Source: a virus. From it: a stretch of 50,436 nucleotides of DNA. The first letter of the stretch is position 1. Each line of letters begins with the position of its first letter. Below the pieces are notes generated by a model. The model saw nothing but the letters and a program-made list of their open reading frames with translations. It did no database searches and was not told where the DNA came from. Positions 46,541 to 50,436 of the stretch are shown piece after piece. Made by a program: the position numbers and the translations under genes. The stretch spans positions 1 through 50,436 of the IMG/VR virus record IMGVR_UViG_3300047548_000076; one strand, written 5' to 3'.

Positions 46541-47563
46541 ATGTTATTCATTGATGTTAAGTACGCCAACATGCTTGGTGGTCGCTTACGAAATTTCAAA
46601 CAAAAGAACGATTATCTCTGGAACTATTCGTGTCCAGTGTGTGGTGACTCATCTAAAAATAAGTTGAAGGCACGTGGTTACATCTATCGTGCTAAGCAAG
46701 ACTTATTCTGCAAGTGCCACAACTGTGGTTACTCTACAAATCTTGGTAATCTTATCAAGTACGTTGATGTTCGCCTGTATGACGAGTATGTTCTAGAACG
46801 ATACAAAGCAGGTGCGACTAAACACAACTCACATAAAGACGTAGCACCTATCATTCCGCAACCAAAGAAAGTTGAGTTGCTGGAGGATGATATTCTTTCA
46901 CCGTTGCAACGCCTAGATACATTAGATGTTTCTCATCCAGCCATTGAGTATTTGGTGAAGAGAAAAATCCCTCGTGATAAGTGGCATCTGCTCTATTTTG
47001 CTCCGAAGTTTAAGAAGTTTACGAATGGTGTAACACCCAAGTTTGTTGAACCAATCGAAGGTGAACACCCAAGGATGATCATCCCATACTTTACGAGAGC
47101 AGGTAAGTGTTTTGCTTATCAAGCCAGAGCATATGGCAACGAGGAACCTAAGTATTTTACGATTAAGGTAGACGAAACGGAAGAAAAGATTTATGGACTC
47201 GACAGAGTTGATTTCGGCAAACGCATTTATGTTGTGGAAGGACCAATTGATAGCCTATTCTTACCTAATGCCATTGCTGTGTCTGGCTCTAGTTTTGACA
47301 CACCCACTATCCGTCAGTTGCTTGCTAATGCAACAATCGTGATGGACAACGAACCTCGAAACAAAGAGATCGTTAAACAGTTAGAGAAGTATATCGAGTT
47401 AGGTTATTCTGTCTGCATGTTCCCTTCTACGGTTCAGCAGAAAGATATTAATGAAATGGTTTTGGAAGGTGGTCTGACACCCGATGAAATTATTGATCTC
47501 ATAAATACAAACACCTACACTGGTATGGAAGCGAAGTTGAGGTTTGTTAGTTGGAGAAAATAA
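46541..47563 (+). CDS. 61: gp61 DNA primase
   Basis: A 340-residue primase (T4: 342). The zinc ribbon reads CPVC at 31-34 and CHNC at 59-62. TOPRIM motifs are VVEGPIDSLF and ATIVMDNEPRN. It makes RNA primers and pairs with gp41. GGTGGAG precedes the ATG. It is separated from the other replication genes by the 28840-46482 block. Confidence 0.95.
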   Translation: MLFIDVKYANMLGGRLRNFKQKNDYLWNYSCPVCGDSSKNKLKARGYIYRAKQDLFCKCHNCGYSTNLGNLIKYVDVRLYDEYVLERYKAGATKHNSHKDVAPIIPQPKKVELLEDDILSPLQRLDTLDVSHPAIEYLVKRKIPRDKWHLLYFAPKFKKFTNGVTPKFVEPIEGEHPRMIIPYFTRAGKCFAYQARAYGNEEPKYFTIKVDETEEKIYGLDRVDFGKRIYVVEGPIDSLFLPNAIAVSGSSFDTPTIRQLLANATIVMDNEPRNKEIVKQLEKYIELGYSVCMFPSTVQQKDINEMVLEGGLTPDEIIDLINTNTYTGMEAKLRFVSWRK

Positions 47564-47566
47564 TCT

Positions 47567-48109
47567 GTGCATTATAGAAAGATTTGGGAATTGCATACTG
47601 GTAGATCTATCCCTGATGGGTATGAAATACATCATATTGATGGAAATAATCAAAATAATTCCCCAGAAAATTTGGTTTGTGTGACTATTGAAACGCATCT
47701 TCAAATACACAAAGATCAGGGCGACTGGGGTGCGGTTCAAGCAATATTGATGAGAATGTCGTATAGTAAAGAAGAAGTATCTATAGCTGCTGCTCTTTTT
47801 CAAAAGAAACTTATGGAAGAAGGTAGGCACAATTTTCAAAAAATTGACAGGGTTAAGTTATCAAAGAAAATTATAGAACAAAGAATAGCATCTGGTCTTC
47901 CTGCGTTTCTTGGTATACCAAATACTATTGAAAATTCTAGACGAGCAGGTAAAATTGCGGCAGAAAAGAATTCTGGTTTCTTGGATGTAAATTCCAAAAA
48001 TCACGGAAGTAAAGCTGTAAAGGGTACTTATTGGTGGACAAATGATAATGGAGAAAGAATTCGTTCAAATGTTTGTCCAGGTGAAACATGGAAAAGAGGT
48101 ATGAAATGA
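47567..48109 (+). CDS. HNH homing endonuclease
   Basis: A 180-residue HNH endonuclease. The HNH core is YEIHHIDGNNQNNSPENLV with later THLQIHKD. A basic middle and a C-terminal KGTYWWTNDNGERIR suggest DNA-binding modules. GTG 47567 has GGAGA upstream with suitable spacing. It sits between primase and thyX and overlaps thyX as ATGA, so it looks like an insertion between two conserved genes. Confidence 0.88.
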   Translation: MHYRKIWELHTGRSIPDGYEIHHIDGNNQNNSPENLVCVTIETHLQIHKDQGDWGAVQAILMRMSYSKEEVSIAAALFQKKLMEEGRHNFQKIDRVKLSKKIIEQRIASGLPAFLGIPNTIENSRRAGKIAAEKNSGFLDVNSKNHGSKAVKGTYWWTNDNGERIRSNVCPGETWKRGMK

Positions 48110-48795
48110 AAGTGCGATTGATTAGTTATTCTAAACCAACAGAAGAACTCTCTAACGAAGGTATTGAAACTGCGCAAGATCTAATAGCGTTTTGCGCCAG
48201 AGTTAGTAACCCTTCAAATCAATATAATACAGAAACTGCAGATAAACTAATACGATATCTTATCAAACATCAGCATTGGAGTCCTTTGGAACTTACTAGC
48301 GCATGTCTGGAAATTGACACAACACGAGATATTGCTCGTCAGATTCTAAGACACCGTTCTTTCTCATTCCAAGAGTTCAGTCAGCGTTATGCTGACCCAA
48401 CTAAGGATCTCTCATTTGTCCTGCGTGAAGCACGACTACAAGACGAAAAGAATCGTCAAAATAGTATTGAGATGGAACCGACTATTGGCAACGCTATGAT
48501 TGCGGATGAGTGGAAGCAACGACAGCAAGATATTCTACGACTTGTAGAAGACACATACACTTGGGCAGTTAAAAAAGGTATCGCTAAAGAACAAGCACGT
48601 GCTGTGCTTCCAGAAGGATTAACAGTTTCCCGTCTGTATATGAACGGAACACTACGTAGTTGGGTTCACTACTGCGAATTGAGAATGGCGCACGGAACAC
48701 AAAAAGAACACATGGATATTGCTAAAGAGATTGCTAATGTTATATCTGAATGTTTTCCAATGATGGAGGATTTGTGTGATAACCAAACGAATTAA
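48106..48795 (+). CDS. thyX: Flavin-dependent thymidylate synthase ThyX
   Basis: A 229-residue ThyX with the signature RHRSFSFQEFSQR at 82-94 (RHRx7S). Other blocks are WSPLELTSACLEI and the C-terminal RSWVHYCELRMAHGTQ. It makes dTMP using FADH2 and methylene-tetrahydrofolate. ATG 48106 follows AGAGG. It is a source of thymine, which could also feed base modification. Confidence 0.95.
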   Translation: MKVRLISYSKPTEELSNEGIETAQDLIAFCARVSNPSNQYNTETADKLIRYLIKHQHWSPLELTSACLEIDTTRDIARQILRHRSFSFQEFSQRYADPTKDLSFVLREARLQDEKNRQNSIEMEPTIGNAMIADEWKQRQQDILRLVEDTYTWAVKKGIAKEQARAVLPEGLTVSRLYMNGTLRSWVHYCELRMAHGTQKEHMDIAKEIANVISECFPMMEDLCDNQTN

Positions 48796-48955
48796 AGAAC
48801 TCGCTGAACAGGCTGCACAAGAAGTGAGAGTAGAACATAATAATCCTTACTGGCGCATGCAATACGAAATAGCAGAAGATAGAACTTTTTTGAAAAAGTT
48901 CGCTGAGTTAGTTGTTAGAGAATGTTTAGTTCCACATGTGCAGATAGAGATTTAA
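48776..48955 (+). CDS. Small hypothetical protein overlapping thyX end (59 aa)
   Basis: A 59-residue protein, MITKRIKELAEQAAQEVRVE, then a helical part ending CLVPHVQIEI. GTG 48776 has GGAGG at 48765-48769 with 6-nt spacing, a strong site. The N-terminus (RIKELAEQA) is familiar from many short phage proteins. It overlaps thyX by 20 bases. Confidence 0.7.
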   Translation: MITKRIKELAEQAAQEVRVEHNNPYWRMQYEIAEDRTFLKKFAELVVRECLVPHVQIEI

Positions 48956-48988
48956 TTGAATTACGATAATAAAGTTTGGAGTTAAGGT

Positions 48989-50335
48989 ATGGCAGATATT
49001 GTGCATGGCATTAAGGTAGACTATTCCCGCGATGGTTTGTTTGATGAATTAGGGAAGATCAGATTAAAAGAAAGTTACATGAAGGATGGTGAAGTATCTC
49101 CACAAGAAAGGTTTGCGTTCGTTAGTGCTGCTTTTGGCAGTAATCCCGATCACGCTCAACGCTTGTATGATTACTCATCGCAGCACTGGTTGTCTTATTC
49201 TACCCCCATCCTCTCTTTCGGTAGGAGCAAACGTGGTTTGCCAATATCCTGCTTCTTAAACTATATTGAAGATACAGCGGAGGGTTTAGTTGACAATCTT
49301 TCTGAAACTAATTGGCTTTCTATGCTTGGTGGCGGTGTGGGGATTGGCTTTGGTATTCGTTCAGCGGACGATAAGAGTACTGGTGTTATGCCGCACCTCA
49401 AGATTTACGATGCCTCTAGTCTTGCTTATCGTCAGGGGCGTACTCGTCGTGGCAGTTATGCTGCTTATCTCGATATTTCCCATCCTGATATTATTCCCTT
49501 CCTTGAGATGAGAAAGCCAACAGGCGACCAGAATATGCGTTGCCTGAATCTACACCATGGCATTAACATTCCAAATAAGTTTATGGAACTTATTGAGAAG
49601 TGTATGCTTGACCACGAAGCAGATGATTCATGGGAACTAATTGACCCAGCATCAAATGAAGTTCGTGAAGTAGTATCTGCTAAGGAACTTTGGCAACGTA
49701 TCCTTGAGATGCGTATGCAGACTGGTGAACCATACCTACACTTTATTGACCACTCAAACGATGCGTTACCCCAGTGGCTAAAGGACAAGGGACTAAAGGT
49801 TCATCAATCAAACCTATGTTCTGAGATTATTCTACCAACCAATGAGAAGCGTACAGCAGTTTGTTGCCTATCATCTTTGAATCTTGAGTATTATGACGAG
49901 TGGAAAGACGATCCTCTATTTCTTGCTGATGTTGCAGAAATGCTTGACAATGTTCTTCAGTATTTCATTGATCATGCTCCTTCCGCCATTAAGCGTGCAA
50001 AGTATTCTGCCCTTCGTGAGCGCAGCATTGGTATCGGTGCTTTGGGTTGGCATGCTCTTCTACAACGAAAGAACATCCCTTGGGAATCGAGCATGGCAGT
50101 CGGACTCAACAAAACAATCTTTGCAAACGTCAGAGGAAAACTAGATGCAGCGAATCAGAAACTGGGATTGGAAAGGGGTGAGGCTCCTGATGTCCAAAGT
50201 AAAATTCTTTTTGAAGATGATGCTGGCAATACCGTTGAGTTTAATTCTTCTGACTTTGTTACTGTTGTCAGAAATGGTGAAACGATGCTTATTCGTGCTT
50301 GTGCCGTCCTTGAAGGAGATGATCTGAAAGTTTAA
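48989..50335 (+). CDS. nrdA: Ribonucleotide reductase large subunit, N-terminal fragment (split nrdA)
   Basis: A 448-residue class I alpha-subunit fragment. Active-site residues are N275, C277 and E279 (SNLCSEI), the redox cysteines C88 and C292, and the FGRS...SCFLN entry. There is no N-terminal ATP-cone. Homology runs to GLERGEAPD (50191); the family then continues with a GTG-RN...AIAPNASSS part that is absent. Instead 50192-50332 encode a 47-residue unrelated tail (VQSKILFEDDAGNTVEF... RNGETMLIRACAVLEGDDLKV). The C-terminal catalytic half must be supplied by another gene if the enzyme works. Confidence 0.9.
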   Translation: MADIVHGIKVDYSRDGLFDELGKIRLKESYMKDGEVSPQERFAFVSAAFGSNPDHAQRLYDYSSQHWLSYSTPILSFGRSKRGLPISCFLNYIEDTAEGLVDNLSETNWLSMLGGGVGIGFGIRSADDKSTGVMPHLKIYDASSLAYRQGRTRRGSYAAYLDISHPDIIPFLEMRKPTGDQNMRCLNLHHGINIPNKFMELIEKCMLDHEADDSWELIDPASNEVREVVSAKELWQRILEMRMQTGEPYLHFIDHSNDALPQWLKDKGLKVHQSNLCSEIILPTNEKRTAVCCLSSLNLEYYDEWKDDPLFLADVAEMLDNVLQYFIDHAPSAIKRAKYSALRERSIGIGALGWHALLQRKNIPWESSMAVGLNKTIFANVRGKLDAANQKLGLERGEAPDVQSKILFEDDAGNTVEFNSSDFVTVVRNGETMLIRACAVLEGDDLKV

Positions 50336-50339
50336 AATG

Positions 50340-50347
50340 TATAAATA
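50340..50347 (+). promoter_or_regulatory. T4-type late promoter TATAAATA
   Basis: Exact T4 late -10 consensus, 5 nt after the nrdA fragment stop, on the + strand. Confidence 0.65.
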
Positions 50348-50422
50348 GGTTTAGGACGAAAAGGGTAGCTCCCCTGTCATACCAAGAATGACTAGTCCGT
50401 CTTTATCTACTTGGAGATATCA
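50348..50422 (+). ncRNA. Structured 5' leader before the next gene
   Basis: 75 nt without a gene. Possible pairings: GTCAT/ATGAC (50376-50380/50388-50392), GGAC/GTCC (50354-50357/50395-50398), and GTAG/CTAC (50365-50368/50407-50410). The last crosses the second, as in a pseudoknot. Helices are short, so this needs folding. It resembles the hsp20 leader in several words. Confidence 0.35.
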
Positions 50423-50436
50423 ATGAATAAACCATA
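50423..50436 (+). CDS. Start of next gene (cut by window edge)
   Basis: ATG 50423 with GGAG at 50413-50416 (spacing 6). Only MNKP is visible. By analogy with split nrdA loci it may be a homing endonuclease, but nothing in the visible codons proves this. Confidence 0.45.

Noticed and set aside
50192-50335. Complete intein or split intein in NrdA
   Set aside because: The tail lacks the N-terminal Cys and TxxH motifs of a splicing N-half and is too short. I report it as a foreign, intein-like tail only.
50336-50422. Group I intron interrupting nrdA
   Set aside because: The tail after GEAPD keeps a coding character up to its stop, no clear P3-P8 core could be assembled, and a late promoter plus a new start codon follow. 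Sequence beyond the window would settle it.
2-50436. Integrase, repressor or attachment site (temperate lifestyle)
   Set aside because: None seen; gene content is that of a lytic T4-like phage.

Overview
The window is part of the genome of a T4-like myovirus (tailed phage with a contractile tail). It carries the T4 replication and recombination core in near-T4 order: gp47, gp46, gp45 (clamp), gp44/gp62 (clamp loader), RegA, DNA ligase, a DexA-like exonuclease, gp43 (polymerase), UvsX, gp41 (helicase), gp61 (primase), ThyX and the first part of NrdA. Genes are tightly packed, often with ATGA or TAATG overlaps. Nearly all lie on the + strand; the only convincing - strand genes are two GIY-YIG homing endonucleases. 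Three predicted lipoproteins and a Rz/Rz1-like pair point to a Gram-negative host. The gene mix (CobS-like ATPase, Hsp20, prohibitin, ThyX, class I NrdA) resembles aquatic T4-like phages. The host cannot be named from the sequence.

Layout. 1-3660: end of a homing endonuclease, then gp47 and gp46. 3660-8480: an operon set around a metallopeptidase/VWA protein and a MoxR/CobS-type AAA+ ATPase, with hairpins and strong sigma70-like promoters between genes. 8490-13400: dNTP-hydrolase-like protein, prohibitin, clamp, clamp loader, RegA. 13380-22560: accessory region with Hsp20, acetyltransferase, SWIM protein, ligase, three exported proteins, many small unknowns, DexA-like exonuclease and two antisense homing endonucleases. 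22560-28830: polymerase, 2OG oxygenase, thioredoxin, UvsX, gp40-position protein, helicase. 28840-33540: a probable DNA-base hypermodification cluster (TET/JBP-like dioxygenase, class II amidotransferase, GNAT-like protein, amino acid:DNA transferase-like protein, P-loop kinase). 33560-44350: late region with metalloprotease, nuclease-like proteins, several probable head-internal proteins, a Dps-like ferritin and an Ig-like structural protein. 44390-46480: virion and lysis genes (spanin-like pair, XhlA-like protein). 46480-50436: primase, HNH endonuclease, ThyX, and an nrdA that stops early with a foreign tail, followed by a late-type promoter and the start of another gene.

Main points. (1) The modification cluster lies just behind the replisome genes. 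Two of its enzymes end in a C-terminal peptide like the polymerase's own sliding-clamp tail, which suggests modification coupled to the moving fork. (2) nrdA appears fractured, like the mobE-split nrdA of phage Aeh1. (3) Five proteins begin with a T4 internal-protein-like capsid-targeting peptide, including two with nucleotidylyltransferase domains. (4) Middle genes are fed by a family of near-consensus sigma70 promoters with 17-bp spacers, while late genes have TATAAATA/CTAAATA motifs.

All family assignments were made by reading the sequence; no database search was run.
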